A stretch of 64,000 nt of DNA, taken from Pseudonocardia sediminis. GTDB taxonomy: Bacteria; Actinomycetota; Actinomycetes; Mycobacteriales; Pseudonocardiaceae. The stretch is from assembly GCF_004217185.1 (NCBI RefSeq), contig NZ_SHKL01000001.1:1944001-2008000 (forward strand), written 5' to 3'. Position 1 is the first letter of the stretch. Each line of letters opens with the position of its first letter. Below the pieces are notes generated by a model that was not told where the DNA came from, did no database searches, and was given only the letters and a program-made list of their open reading frames with translations. Positions 43,396 to 51,957 of this stretch are shown piece by piece. The translations under genes were made by a program, and so were the position numbers.

Positions 43396-43775
43396 TCCCG
43401 CCACTGCGCGTTGTAGCGGCGGCGGGCCTCCTCGTCGTCGGGGGCGCGGCGGGCCTCGCGGGTCGCGGCGGCGCTGCCGACGGGGTAGCCGGCCTTGCCG
43501 ACACGGGTCTCGGCGGACTCGTTCATGTAGGCCACGGAGTAGAAGTAGCCGATCAGCGCACCGGCCAGGGCTCCCATCAGCCGGACCCAGGGCGGGCCGG
43601 GGACGACCAGGTAGAGGAGCACCAGCAGCGGTATCAGCTGCACGGTGGCGCGGGCGAGGTGGCGCAGCCACCAGGACGGCGCCGTGACGTCGTGCAGGAC
43701 CCACTCGCGGTTCCGCGCCGGCAGCCCGGCTCCGAACGCGTAGGCGATCCAGTGGAACGGGTCGGGACGGCGCAT
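43392..43775 (-). CDS. Small membrane protein, DUF5313-like
   Basis: 127 residues with two membrane helices (about 42-60 and 64-84). RRPDPFHWIAYAFGAGLPARNREWVLHD, LRHLARATVQLIPLL and VGKAGYPVGSAAATREARR follow a pattern I recall as DUF5313 in mycolata; I am not certain. ATG start. Function unknown. Convergent with the aminotransferase, with which it shares its last four bases. Confidence 0.7.
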   Translation of the reverse strand: MRRPDPFHWIAYAFGAGLPARNREWVLHDVTAPSWWLRHLARATVQLIPLLVLLYLVVPGPPWVRLMGALAGALIGYFYSVAYMNESAETRVGKAGYPVGSAAATREARRAPDDEEARRRYNAQWRD

Positions 43776-43799
43776 GCGTCCAGTGTCCCCGGTACCGGG

Positions 43800-44498
43800 T
43801 CAGATGTGTGGCCAGGTCTCGACGAGGGCCCGGTCGCCGGAGACGAACAGCTCCAGCGGGTCGCGCCGGTGCCAGAGGCCGAGCAGCAGGTCGGAGGCGG
43901 TACCGCGCAGTGTCGTGACCGGTCCGGGCCGCGGCAGGTCGCGGCGGAGGGTGTGACCGAGGTCGGTGACGGCCAGCTCCAGGGTGGCGTCGGACTCCGG
44001 GGCCGCGCCGCCCGCGAACGCGGTCGCGACGAACACGTCGAGGTACTCGTGGACGCCGTCGAGCGCGACGTCGGCCGGTACCGGGTCCGGGTCGTCGGTC
44101 ACCAGGCGTGCCGCGTCGACGCGGTGGACCGCGATGTCCTGGGCCGCGCGGCGCGGCCAGAACTCGGCGTCGTCCGGCGCGACCGACCAGTTCGGCACCA
44201 CCGCACGGTTGTCCCGCAGCAGCGCACCCAGGGAGTCGAGACGGGTGTCGTAGTCCCGCACGGCGGTCGCGGGGTCGACGACCGGGGTCGGGCCGGTCAT
44301 CGCGACCCGGCCGGCGTGCAGGTCGTCGACCCACATCGCGAACCCGCAGAGGTGCGCGAGCAGGTCGGCGCCCGTCCAGTCCGGACAGGTCGGGACGGTG
44401 CGGTCGGGGTGCTCCCGGCACCGCCGGCCGATCTCGGCGCCGTCGGTGGCGATGCTGTGCAGGTAGCGCTCACGGATGAGCGGGTCAGCCGCAGTCAT
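43800..44498 (-). CDS. DinB/maleylpyruvate-isomerase-like protein under MarR control
   Basis: 232-residue member of the mycothiol-dependent maleylpyruvate isomerase N-terminal family (TIGR03083-like). CPDWTGADLLAHLCGFAMWVDDLHAG bears the first ligand His, and RRAAQDIAVHRVDAARL the second. The C-terminal part resembles the MDMPI C-terminal domain (LGHTLRRDLPRPGPVTTLRG, DLLLGLWHRRDPL). ATG at 44498 lies inside the MarR-type inverted repeat, so repression by the divergent MarR is likely. Substrate unknown. Confidence 0.8.
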   Translation of the reverse strand: MTAADPLIRERYLHSIATDGAEIGRRCREHPDRTVPTCPDWTGADLLAHLCGFAMWVDDLHAGRVAMTGPTPVVDPATAVRDYDTRLDSLGALLRDNRAVVPNWSVAPDDAEFWPRRAAQDIAVHRVDAARLVTDDPDPVPADVALDGVHEYLDVFVATAFAGGAAPESDATLELAVTDLGHTLRRDLPRPGPVTTLRGTASDLLLGLWHRRDPLELFVSGDRALVETWPHI

Positions 44499-44546
44499 GA
44501 CACCCAGGGTGTCATCATCGAAGCATGGTGACAACTGAGGTGTCAC
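44498..44546. promoter_or_regulatory. Paired MarR operator
   Basis: TGACACC-CAG-GGTGTCA (44498-44514, perfect) and TGACAAC-TGA-GGTGTCA (44529-44545, one mismatch), centres 31 bp apart, in the 58-bp gap between the divergent DinB-like and MarR genes. Confidence 0.7.
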
Positions 44547-44556
44547 AATCTCGGGT

Positions 44557-45024
44557 ATGCCCGAACCCGCGCTCGACCCCGACGAGCTCGCCGAACGTCT
44601 GGCCGGGATCTACCTCGTGGTGGGGCCGCTCTACCGGCGGGTGCTGCGCCTCGTCGAGCGCGACGGCGCGGAGGACGGGGTGCCGGCGGGACTGCGCGCG
44701 GTGCTGGACCTGCTGCGCCGCAACGGGCCGATGACGGTCCCGCAGATGGGCCGGGCCCAGTCGCTGAGCCGTCAGTTCGTGCAGCGCACCGTCAACGACG
44801 CCCTCGGCTCGGGTCTGGTCGAGCTCGTCGACAACCCGGCGCACCGCCGTTCCCGGCTGGTCGCGCTGACCGGGGAGGGGCAGCACCGCATCGACGCCGT
44901 CGTGGGACGGGAGCACGCGCAGCTGCGGGAGGTCGGCGGGGACATCGGCGCCGCCGACGTCGACGCCTGCATGAAGGTCCTCACCCGGATGCTCGCCGCG
45001 CTGGACGACGCCGACATCGAGTAG
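44557..45024 (+). CDS. MarR family transcriptional regulator
   Basis: 155-residue winged-helix regulator: LRAVLDLLRRNGPMTVPQMGRAQSLSRQFVQRTVNDALGSGLVELVDNPAHRRSRLVALTGEG is the DNA-binding domain with the wing. Long N- and C-terminal helices form the dimer interface. ATG start with no strong ribosome site; a short or leaderless transcript is possible. The paired inverted repeats immediately upstream are the probable sites for autoregulation and for repressing the divergent DinB-like gene. Confidence 0.88.
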   Translation: MPEPALDPDELAERLAGIYLVVGPLYRRVLRLVERDGAEDGVPAGLRAVLDLLRRNGPMTVPQMGRAQSLSRQFVQRTVNDALGSGLVELVDNPAHRRSRLVALTGEGQHRIDAVVGREHAQLREVGGDIGAADVDACMKVLTRMLAALDDADIE

Positions 45025-45028
45025 GGGG

Positions 45029-45772
45029 TCAGGCGCCCGGGTGCCGGACGTGGATCGCGACCCGGTCCGACCACGGCGTCGGGCTGTCGTGCGGCGCGAC
45101 GACGACGCCGTCGCCCTCGCCGTCGGCCTCCTCGGTGGGGCGGGGGACCGGCTCACCGCGCCGGTGGGCGGCCACGAGATCGCGGATCCGCTGCCCCGCA
45201 TGGTGGTAGAACTCCAGCTGCACCGCCCGGCCGAAGATCGTGAAACCGAACCGGTAGAACGGGTTCGGCACCGGGGACCGGCGGGAGAACGCCCGGATCC
45301 GGAACACGACGTCGCCGGTGGCGAGGTCCTTGTCCACCTCGTAGGTCAGGCGGCCCTGTTCCAGGTGCCCCTCGAGGGTCTCGTAGGTCCAACCCCAGAC
45401 CCGGTGCCCGTCCTGCTCGGTGTCGACGATGTCGGTGACGCGGACGCCCAGGTAGAACCGCATCATCGCGAACCGGCCCTGCAGGAGCATGTCCCGGCCC
45501 ATCAGCTCGTCCGACGGGCGGAAGATCCCGCGCAGACGTCCGTGGTCGGTGAACTGGTAGTCGCGCACGATCCGGCACGCGGTCTCCCAGACGCCGTCGG
45601 GCTCCGGTGGGCCCGGTGCCTCGGTACCGACGGCGGCGACACCGAGGTCGACGTGCCAGTCGCCGTGGTCGTCGTCGGTGGGGGAGTCGGCGTGGTCGAA
45701 GTTGATCGAGCGGTGCTTGAGGGCGTCGAGCTCGGAGTGGTCGATGTCGACCATGCCGAACTCGGGCAGCAC
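45029..45772 (-). CDS. DUF1990-like protein (first)
   Basis: About 247 residues. The core (YQFTDHGRLRGIFRPSDELMGRDM, RFYLGVRVTDIVDTEQDGHRVWGWTYETLEGHLEQGRLTYEV, FRIRAFSRRSPVPNPFYRFGFTIFGRAVQLEF) aligns by eye with the DUF1990 protein encoded at 46089. Function unknown. GTG 45772 is used; ATG 45754 is an alternative. It follows the 85-residue membrane protein gene with five bases between them. An acidic linker region precedes the core. Confidence 0.7.
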   Translation of the reverse strand: MLPEFGMVDIDHSELDALKHRSINFDHADSPTDDDHGDWHVDLGVAAVGTEAPGPPEPDGVWETACRIVRDYQFTDHGRLRGIFRPSDELMGRDMLLQGRFAMMRFYLGVRVTDIVDTEQDGHRVWGWTYETLEGHLEQGRLTYEVDKDLATGDVVFRIRAFSRRSPVPNPFYRFGFTIFGRAVQLEFYHHAGQRIRDLVAAHRRGEPVPRPTEEADGEGDGVVVAPHDSPTPWSDRVAIHVRHPGA

Positions 45773-45777
45773 GGGTG

Positions 45778-46035
45778 TCAGGACCGGCCCTTCCGGATCC
45801 TGCGGAGCGGGCCCTGCTGCTCGGTCTCGTGCTGCAGCGCGTCGCCGATCAACCAGATCATCGACGGCCAGAGGCCGACGAAGATCGCCCGGCGCTCGGC
45901 GTTGCCCCGCTCGTCCTGGTCGACGGTCTTGGCGCGCAACCACAGACCGATGGACAACCCGACCGAACCCAGGGAGATCCACTGCAACGCGGGCCCGTTG
46001 AGCCCGCCCCTGCGCAGAACGCTACCGACCGTCAT
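45778..46035 (-). CDS. Small membrane protein, unknown
   Basis: 85 residues, one or two hydrophobic segments (ALQWISLGSVGLSIGLWLRA; IFVGLWPSMIWLIGDAL) with a basic C-terminus. I do not recognise it. ATG start. It is linked to the DUF1990-like gene downstream and divergent from the DUF1990 gene at 46089. Confidence 0.6.
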   Translation of the reverse strand: MTVGSVLRRGGLNGPALQWISLGSVGLSIGLWLRAKTVDQDERGNAERRAIFVGLWPSMIWLIGDALQHETEQQGPLRRIRKGRS

Positions 46036-46088
46036 ACCGTCCGGGTTCCCCGCGCGCGGTGTTCGTACACCCGTGCTGGGATTCCACG

Positions 46089-46805
46089 ATGGTCCGACGT
46101 CGTTCTCCCGTCACCGGCACCGCCGGGTCCCGCCGGGTCGGCGCGTTGCTGCGCTGGCCGGTCGGCATCGTCCTGGTGTCCTGGCGCTACTTCTGGCGCA
46201 CCACCCCGATCCACCGCTCCGAGACCGGCGGCGACCGCGACGACCTGCCGCCCGGCCTCCCGGCCGGCGTCACCGACGACCGCATCCAGCAGGTGCAGGA
46301 CGGCTACGGCCCGCTGCTGCACCGCACCTACGGCGTGCGGATCACCGGCTCGCCGATGTCGCCCGAGCAGCTCATGGCGCGCCTGGCCGCGAACCCGGAC
46401 GGCTGGTCGCCGGAGTTCGCGGTGTTCCGCCGCACCGCCGGCACGGACGGCGCGATGGACGTCGGCGACGAGTTCCTGATCCGGATGCCCGGCCCCTGGG
46501 ACGGACCCGTCCGGGTGATCGCCTCCGACCCGACGGGCTTCACCTTCGCCACCCTGCGCGGGCACCTGGAGGCCGGGCGGATCGAGTTCCGCACCGGCCG
46601 CGACGAGAGCGGGCTGCGGTTCGACATCGAGTCCTGGGCGCGGCCCGGGGACCGGATGTCACACATCCTCTACAACCGGGTCCGGGTCGCGAAGGAGGTG
46701 CAGCTCAACATGTGGACACACGCGTGCATCCGCGCCGCGAAGCTCGCCGACGGCCGTCCCGACGGTGGCGTCACCGTCCGCACCCGCAGGCTCGACGACG
46801 TGTGA
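46089..46805 (+). CDS. DUF1990 family protein (second)
   Basis: 238 residues. An N-terminal membrane-near segment (VGALLRWPVGIVLVSWRYFW) precedes the DUF1990 core: PPGLPAGVTDDRIQQVQDGYGPLLHRTYGVRI, DEFLIRMPGPWDGPVRVI, FATLRGHLEAGRIEFRTG and RMSHILYNRVRVAKEVQLNMW. Function unknown. ATG at 46089 is preferred; a GTG at 46059 is possible. Divergent from its paralogue at 45029. Confidence 0.78.
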   Translation: MVRRRSPVTGTAGSRRVGALLRWPVGIVLVSWRYFWRTTPIHRSETGGDRDDLPPGLPAGVTDDRIQQVQDGYGPLLHRTYGVRITGSPMSPEQLMARLAANPDGWSPEFAVFRRTAGTDGAMDVGDEFLIRMPGPWDGPVRVIASDPTGFTFATLRGHLEAGRIEFRTGRDESGLRFDIESWARPGDRMSHILYNRVRVAKEVQLNMWTHACIRAAKLADGRPDGGVTVRTRRLDDV

Positions 46806-46848
46806 CGCCGCTACGTGTGACGTACCGGCGCCGCGGGTAGCCCCGAGA

Positions 46849-47781
46849 ATGAGTGAAGCAGTGCGGACCTATGTGTTCACCGAGTACGGGGGTCCGGAGA
46901 ACCAGGACCTGATCGAGCGGGAGCTGCCCGACCCGGGCCCGAGCGAAGTCCTGATCGAGGTACGGGCGGCCGGGGTCAACCCGGTCGACTGGAAGATCCG
47001 CCAGGGCTTCCTGCGCGAGGTCATGCCGCTGGACATGCCGGCGGGAGTCGGCCGCGAGGCGGCCGGGATCGTGCGCAAGGTCGGCCAGGACGTCGAGGGC
47101 CTCTCGGTCGGCGACGAGGTGTTCGGCAACGTCTCGCCGACCTCCGGCGGCATCGCCGAGGCGGCGCTGCTCTCCGCCGGGTCCACGGCGCGCAAGCCCC
47201 CGGGCGTGGCCTGGGAGACGGCCGCGGTGCTGCCGGTCTCGGCCGCCACCGCCTACGACGGGCTGGCCCAGCTGGCGTGCAAGCCGGGCGAGATCCTGCT
47301 GATCAACGGTGCCGGCGGGGGAGTCGGCGTCGTCGCCGCCCAGCTGGCCCGCGACCAGGAGATCACCGTCGTCGGGGTGGCGAGCGCGGACAAGCGTGAG
47401 CTGGTCGAGTCGCTCGGCGCGGTGCATGTCGCGTCCGGGCAGAACGTGGCCGAGCGGGTCCACCAGGTGCTCCCGGACGGGGTGCACGCGATCCTCGACC
47501 TGGTCGGCGGGGACGCGCTGCGCGCGGTCGCGGGCCTGGTCACCGACCCGTCCCGGATCGTGACCGCGGCCGACCCGGACACCGCGGCCGAGGTGGGTGG
47601 CGCGGGCGTCGAGCGTGACGGGACGAGCCGTGTGCTCGACGCCGTCATGCACGAGGTGGCGGCGGGCAAGCTGGACCCGCACGTCAACGAGACGTTCCCG
47701 CTGTCCGAGGCCGCCGAGGCGATCCAGGCGGTCGAGGACGGGCACGCGCGCGGGAAGGTCGTCGTCACCGTCGGCGGCTGA
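46849..47781 (+). CDS. NADP-dependent quinone-oxidoreductase-like protein (MDR family)
   Basis: 310-residue zinc-free medium-chain dehydrogenase/reductase. PENQDLIERELPDPGPSEVLIEVRAAGVNPVDWKIRQG and VGREAAGIV form the GroES-like N-terminus; LLINGAGGGVGVVAAQLAR is the NADP-binding fold; LDLVGGDALR and FPLSEAAEAIQAVEDGHARGKVVV close it. Reduces quinones or enones. ATG start. Ends in a very strong bidirectional hairpin (47791-47834). Confidence 0.87.
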   Translation: MSEAVRTYVFTEYGGPENQDLIERELPDPGPSEVLIEVRAAGVNPVDWKIRQGFLREVMPLDMPAGVGREAAGIVRKVGQDVEGLSVGDEVFGNVSPTSGGIAEAALLSAGSTARKPPGVAWETAAVLPVSAATAYDGLAQLACKPGEILLINGAGGGVGVVAAQLARDQEITVVGVASADKRELVESLGAVHVASGQNVAERVHQVLPDGVHAILDLVGGDALRAVAGLVTDPSRIVTAADPDTAAEVGGAGVERDGTSRVLDAVMHEVAAGKLDPHVNETFPLSEAAEAIQAVEDGHARGKVVVTVGG

Positions 47782-47790
47782 CGGCCGTAC

Positions 47791-47834
47791 CGACGACGAC
47801 GGGGCCCGGCACACGCCGGGCCCCGTCGTCGTCG
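47791..47834. terminator. Bidirectional terminator, 20-bp perfect stem
   Basis: 47791-47810 pairs without mismatch with 47815-47834; loop ACAC. It lies between the convergent oxidoreductase and membrane protein genes. Confidence 0.85.
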
Positions 47835-47835
47835 C

Positions 47836-48501
47836 TCAGACCGCGGCGGGCACCGGAGCCGGGGCCGCGTCGACCCGCCCGGCCCGTACCGCGCGGATCA
47901 TGTACACCCCCAGGGCGGCGACGGTGATCCCGCGCAGCAGCTCGACCTGCACCCCGGTCAGCACCGCGACCTCGGGAAGTGGGGTGGCGAGCAGCAGCGC
48001 CCCGACGATCGCCGTCGCACCGATCCACCGCGGCACCACGCTCTGGCGGACCAGCGCGATGCCCATGACCAGCAGACCGGCCATCAGGACCAGACCGCCG
48101 GCGAGCTGGACGATCCCGAACAGCGGCGAGGCGACGATCGAACCGTCGTCCGGGATCAGCTCCGGCGCCCGGCGCGCGATCTCCGGGGCGACCATCGCCT
48201 CCACCACGAGGTGGGCCTGGGCGCTGAGCGCGTTGCCCAGGAAGTACAGCGAGAACCCGGCGAAGCCCAGCACACCGACCCTCGGGCCGAGCCAGGAGTA
48301 GGCCGCCGGCAGCCCGAACATCAGCGCCAGTGCGCCGGCGTAGATCAGCAGCTGCCCCCAGGGCGTACCGGGGGCGGTCAGCGCGGCGACCGAGTGCGAC
48401 CTCCCGTCGACGACGGGGTGGAGCATGCCGCCGGCCAGGCTGAGCAGGAACGAGGCGATCAGGGCGTATCCGCCGAGGACGAGCAGCCGCTGCCGTGTCA
48501 T
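47836..48501 (-). CDS. Multi-pass membrane protein, DUF4386-like
   Basis: 221 residues and about six helices (LLVLGGYALIASFLLSLAGG; LLIYAGALALMFGLPAAYSWL; VGVLGFAGFSLYFLGNAL; GIVQLAGGLVLMAGLLVMGIAL; IGATAIVGALLLATPL; ELLRGITVAALGVYMI). The pattern resembles DUF4386-type proteins, but I am not sure. ATG start with GGAAGGA ahead; longer frames upstream are not real. Function unknown. Confidence 0.7.
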   Translation of the reverse strand: MTRQRLLVLGGYALIASFLLSLAGGMLHPVVDGRSHSVAALTAPGTPWGQLLIYAGALALMFGLPAAYSWLGPRVGVLGFAGFSLYFLGNALSAQAHLVVEAMVAPEIARRAPELIPDDGSIVASPLFGIVQLAGGLVLMAGLLVMGIALVRQSVVPRWIGATAIVGALLLATPLPEVAVLTGVQVELLRGITVAALGVYMIRAVRAGRVDAAPAPVPAAV

Positions 48502-48612
48502 GGGAGGGGTCCTTCCGGTCCGTGTCTCCGGCGCACGTCGCGCCGGGTGGTGACACCGACGGTGCGCCCGGACCGTTGCGACCGACTTGCGGGCGACTTG
48601 TGGGCCCGGCTC

Positions 48613-48671
48613 CCCGCGGTGCGGCCCCGTGCTCCCGCGGTGCGGCCCCGTCCTCCCGCGGTGCGGCCTCA
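48613..48671. repeat. 21-bp tandem repeat
   Basis: Two near-identical 21-bp units (48613-48633, 48634-48654) starting CCCGCGGTGCGG and a third, cut short, running to the stop of the BTAD regulator gene. Confidence 0.7.
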
Positions 48672-51600
48672 GGTCCGGAGCGCGGTGACCGTCGCGTCGG
48701 CGGAGGCCCGGTAGGCCTCGGCGGCCGGGTCGCCCAGCAGCGTGGCCGTCCGCGCCAGGTACCGGTCCACCGGTCCCAGCACCAGGAACCCGTTCAACGT
48801 CCGGGCCAGCCACCCGCTCCACGGCACCAGCGCGTCGTGCGCGCGCCGGGCCTCGTCGGTGTCTCCGAGCCGGACGGCGTTGTCCGCACGCAGGGCGGTG
48901 GCGACCAGCCACGTCGAGTTGCGCGGCCACTCCGGTGGCGGCCACAGCGCCCGGGCGCGGGACTCCTCGCCGGCGTCGAGCAGGGCGCTGACGAGCATGT
49001 CGTCGACCGGACCGGGCGGTAGGCCGCGGCGCAGCTCGTCGAGCTCGGTGACCATGTCCGCCCGGTCGCCCGCGGCGTGCCGGACGGTGAAGCGCAGCCA
49101 CGGCCGGATCAGGTCCGCGTTGGGGTCCCCGGCCGCGGCGATCCGGGCGAACGCGGCGTCGAACTCGGCGCCGGCACGGTCCAGGTCCCCGCCGAGCAGC
49201 GCGGCGGTCGCCTCGTAGATCGACGCGGCGAGCAGCAACGACGGCAGCTGACCGGTCGTCCCGGCCCGGACGGCGGCGTCGAGGTGGGCGCGTGCGGCGG
49301 CGGTGTCGGCGCGGCCGACGGAGTCCGAGAGCAGCATCAGGTGGGCCAGCGCCTGGTGCTCGAGCAGCCCGGCGTCGCTCGCGACCCGCAGCGTCTCGGT
49401 CCCGATGCGGGCGCAGTACCCGACGTCGATGGTCTGGAAGGTCTGCAGGAACGCGACGTTGAGCGCCCGGCAGAGCAGGCCCGGCTCGCCCACCGTCGCG
49501 GCCAGGGCGAGCGCGGTGTCGGCGGCGTCGCGCCCGGCCGTCACGCCCCAGGGCTCCACCTCGTGCGCGAGGCTGACGAGCAGCCCGGCACGCAACGCGT
49601 CGTCGCCCGGGTCGATCCGCCCCAGCAGGCCGGTGATCCGCTCCGCGGTGCCGGTGGCCCCGAACGGCCGGCTGCTCCACAACGCCGGGGTGTCCCACAG
49701 CGAGGCGAGGGCGACGTCGCGCACCGTGCCGATCCGCTCGGCGGCCTCGACCGACGCCGCCTGCTCGATACCGGCCGCGCGGTGGTCGCCGCCGGCCGCG
49801 ATCGTGCGGACCAGCTCGCGGTGGGCCTCGAGCCGGCCCCGGGTACCGCCCGCGCCCAGGTCGTGGGCCCGCAGCACCGCCCGCCACCAGCGTGCCGCGT
49901 CCGACAGCGCACCCGCCGCCTGCGCCGCGCGGGCCCCCACGGCGAGGTGGGCGGCGGCGCGCTCCGCGGTGGACGGGCCGAGTGCGCCGTCGGCGTGGTG
50001 GGCCAGGGCCGAGACCCGGTCCGGGTGCCGCACCTCCAGCACGTCGAGGACGGCGCGGTGCAGGCGTTCGCGCCGCATCGGCGGCAGGCGGTCGTAGCAG
50101 GCGTCGCGGACCAGGACGTGGGTGAACCGCAGCGCCCCCGGCCCGCCGACCTCCAGGAGCCCGGCGACGACGCCGGTGTCGAGGTCGTCGACCAGGTCGT
50201 CCTCGTCGAGTGCTCCGCGCAGGGCCTCGACGGCGAGCAGCAGGTCCACGTCGACGTCGCGCCCGAGCACCGACGCCCGCGACAGCGTGTGCGCCGTCCG
50301 CGGCGGCAGCCGGTCCAGACGCCGCCCGAGCAGGTCGCGCAGCGCCACCGGCAGCCCGGTCGCGCCCGCGTCCGCGCCCTCGGAGGCGACCAGCGCGCCG
50401 AGCTGGCGCAGGAACAGCGGGTTGCCGGCGGCCCGGCCGGTCAGGCGCCGCCACTGCTCCTCCGGCAGCTCGCGACCGACGTGGCGGCGCAGGATCTCCC
50501 GGGCCGCGTCGTCGTCGAGGCCGCGCAGCCGGATCCGGTCTGCGGTGTGCTGCGCGGTCGCGGCGACGGCGGTGGCGAGGTCCGGGCCGGTCTCGTCCGG
50601 GCGGAACGAGGCGACGACCAGCGGCGCTGTGCCGGTGCCGGTGCCGGTGCCGGTGACCAGGTGCCGCAGCACCTGCAGGGTCTCCTGGTCGGCGCGGTGC
50701 GCGTCCTCGATGAGGACGACGACCGGGCCGGTCGTCGCCGCGAGCGCGTCGCCCAGAGCGCGGGTCAGGGCGTAGGCGGTGCCGGTGCCGGGTTCACGGC
50801 CGGTCAGCGCGGTGACGACGTCGTGCCACGCCCATCCCGGCGGTGCGCCGTCGACCTCGGAGCAGCGACCGCGGGCGAGGGTCGCCGTTCCCGCCGCCCC
50901 GACGTCGGCGGCGAACCGGTCGAGCAACGTGGACTTCCCGGCGCCGGCCTCGCCCTCGACCCAGACCAGCGACGGGACGCCGGACACGGCGTCGAGCGCG
51001 GCGTGCAGGCGGCGCAGCTCGGCGTCGCGGCCGAGGAGATCGGGTGGGCGGTGAACCCCGGTAGAACCCGCCGCCCCGCCGTCCGCCGCCCCGCCGTCCG
51101 GGCCGCCGTCGTCCCGTGACCCGGTCCTCGTGAGCGGACGGCTGCGCGGCCGGTCGAGGTGCGCGGCCTGGTTCAGGACGTCGTGTTCCAGCTCCCGCAG
51201 CTCCGGCCCGGGGTCGACGCCGAGCTCGTCGGAGAGCCGGGCGCGGGCCGCGCGCAGGACCGCCAGCGCCTCGCCCTGGCGTCCCGCGCGGTAGAGCGTC
51301 GTCGCGTACAGGGCGACCGCGTGCTCGCGCAGGGGCTCCTCGCGGACCAGGTCGCCCAGCGTGGAGAGGGTCTCGCCGTCGCTCGTGCCCAGGTCCAGCT
51401 CCGCCCCGGCCCGCAGCTCGACGGCGTCGGAGCGCAGCCCGCGCAGCCGTGCGGCCTCGGTCGTGGCCCACTCCGCGTCGGCGTGCCCGGCGAAGGGCTC
51501 CCCGGTCCACAGCGCCAGCGCCTCGGCGGCCTGCTGCCGGACCCGCGACGGATCACCGCCCGCCCCGGCCGCATGCACCGACGCGGCGAACCGCCAGGCG

Positions 51601-51911
51601 TCGACGGCGTCCTCCGGCAGCACGAGCTGGTACCCCGGTGCGGTGCTGACGAGGACCGTGGCCGGCGTCCGGGGTGGACGCTCGGGTTCGAGCAGGCGGC
51701 GCAGGTGCGAGACGTAGGCCTGCAGCGCGCCGAGCGCCTTCGGCGGCGGTTCCCCGGCCCAGAGGTCGTGGCGGAAGCGGTCGGTCGAGACCACCCGCCC
51801 GCGTGCGGCGACCAGCAGCCCGAGCACGGCGCGCTGGCGCGGCCCGCCGAGGTCGACCGGAACACCGCCGACCGTGGCCCGGGTTGCGCCGAAGACCGTG
51901 ATCGCCACCAC
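48669..51911 (-). CDS. BTAD-AAA-TPR giant transcriptional regulator (AfsR/SARP-like)
   Basis: About 1080 residues. N-terminal OmpR-like winged helix (VAITVFGATRATVGGVPVDLGGPRQRAVLGLLV, TDRFRHDLWAGEPPPKALGALQAYVSHLRRLL), bacterial transcriptional activation domain (about 100-250), then an AAA-type ATPase with Walker A WVEGEAGAGKSTLLDRF and Walker B VVLIEDAHRAD, and a long C-terminal TPR-like helical array. No C-terminal LuxR HTH is seen. Adjacent GTG codons at 51911 and 51908 are the likely starts; the longer frame upstream is antisense to the crotonase gene. Such proteins often govern secondary metabolism, but no such cluster is visible here. Confidence 0.85.
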   Translation of the reverse strand: MVAITVFGATRATVGGVPVDLGGPRQRAVLGLLVAARGRVVSTDRFRHDLWAGEPPPKALGALQAYVSHLRRLLEPERPPRTPATVLVSTAPGYQLVLPEDAVDAWRFAASVHAAGAGGDPSRVRQQAAEALALWTGEPFAGHADAEWATTEAARLRGLRSDAVELRAGAELDLGTSDGETLSTLGDLVREEPLREHAVALYATTLYRAGRQGEALAVLRAARARLSDELGVDPGPELRELEHDVLNQAAHLDRPRSRPLTRTGSRDDGGPDGGAADGGAAGSTGVHRPPDLLGRDAELRRLHAALDAVSGVPSLVWVEGEAGAGKSTLLDRFAADVGAAGTATLARGRCSEVDGAPPGWAWHDVVTALTGREPGTGTAYALTRALGDALAATTGPVVVLIEDAHRADQETLQVLRHLVTGTGTGTGTAPLVVASFRPDETGPDLATAVAATAQHTADRIRLRGLDDDAAREILRRHVGRELPEEQWRRLTGRAAGNPLFLRQLGALVASEGADAGATGLPVALRDLLGRRLDRLPPRTAHTLSRASVLGRDVDVDLLLAVEALRGALDEDDLVDDLDTGVVAGLLEVGGPGALRFTHVLVRDACYDRLPPMRRERLHRAVLDVLEVRHPDRVSALAHHADGALGPSTAERAAAHLAVGARAAQAAGALSDAARWWRAVLRAHDLGAGGTRGRLEAHRELVRTIAAGGDHRAAGIEQAASVEAAERIGTVRDVALASLWDTPALWSSRPFGATGTAERITGLLGRIDPGDDALRAGLLVSLAHEVEPWGVTAGRDAADTALALAATVGEPGLLCRALNVAFLQTFQTIDVGYCARIGTETLRVASDAGLLEHQALAHLMLLSDSVGRADTAAARAHLDAAVRAGTTGQLPSLLLAASIYEATAALLGGDLDRAGAEFDAAFARIAAAGDPNADLIRPWLRFTVRHAAGDRADMVTELDELRRGLPPGPVDDMLVSALLDAGEESRARALWPPPEWPRNSTWLVATALRADNAVRLGDTDEARRAHDALVPWSGWLARTLNGFLVLGPVDRYLARTATLLGDPAAEAYRASADATVTALRT

Positions 51912-51957
51912 GCGGACACCGTAGCCGCGCACCCGCCGACGGGTGAGACTGTCGCCC

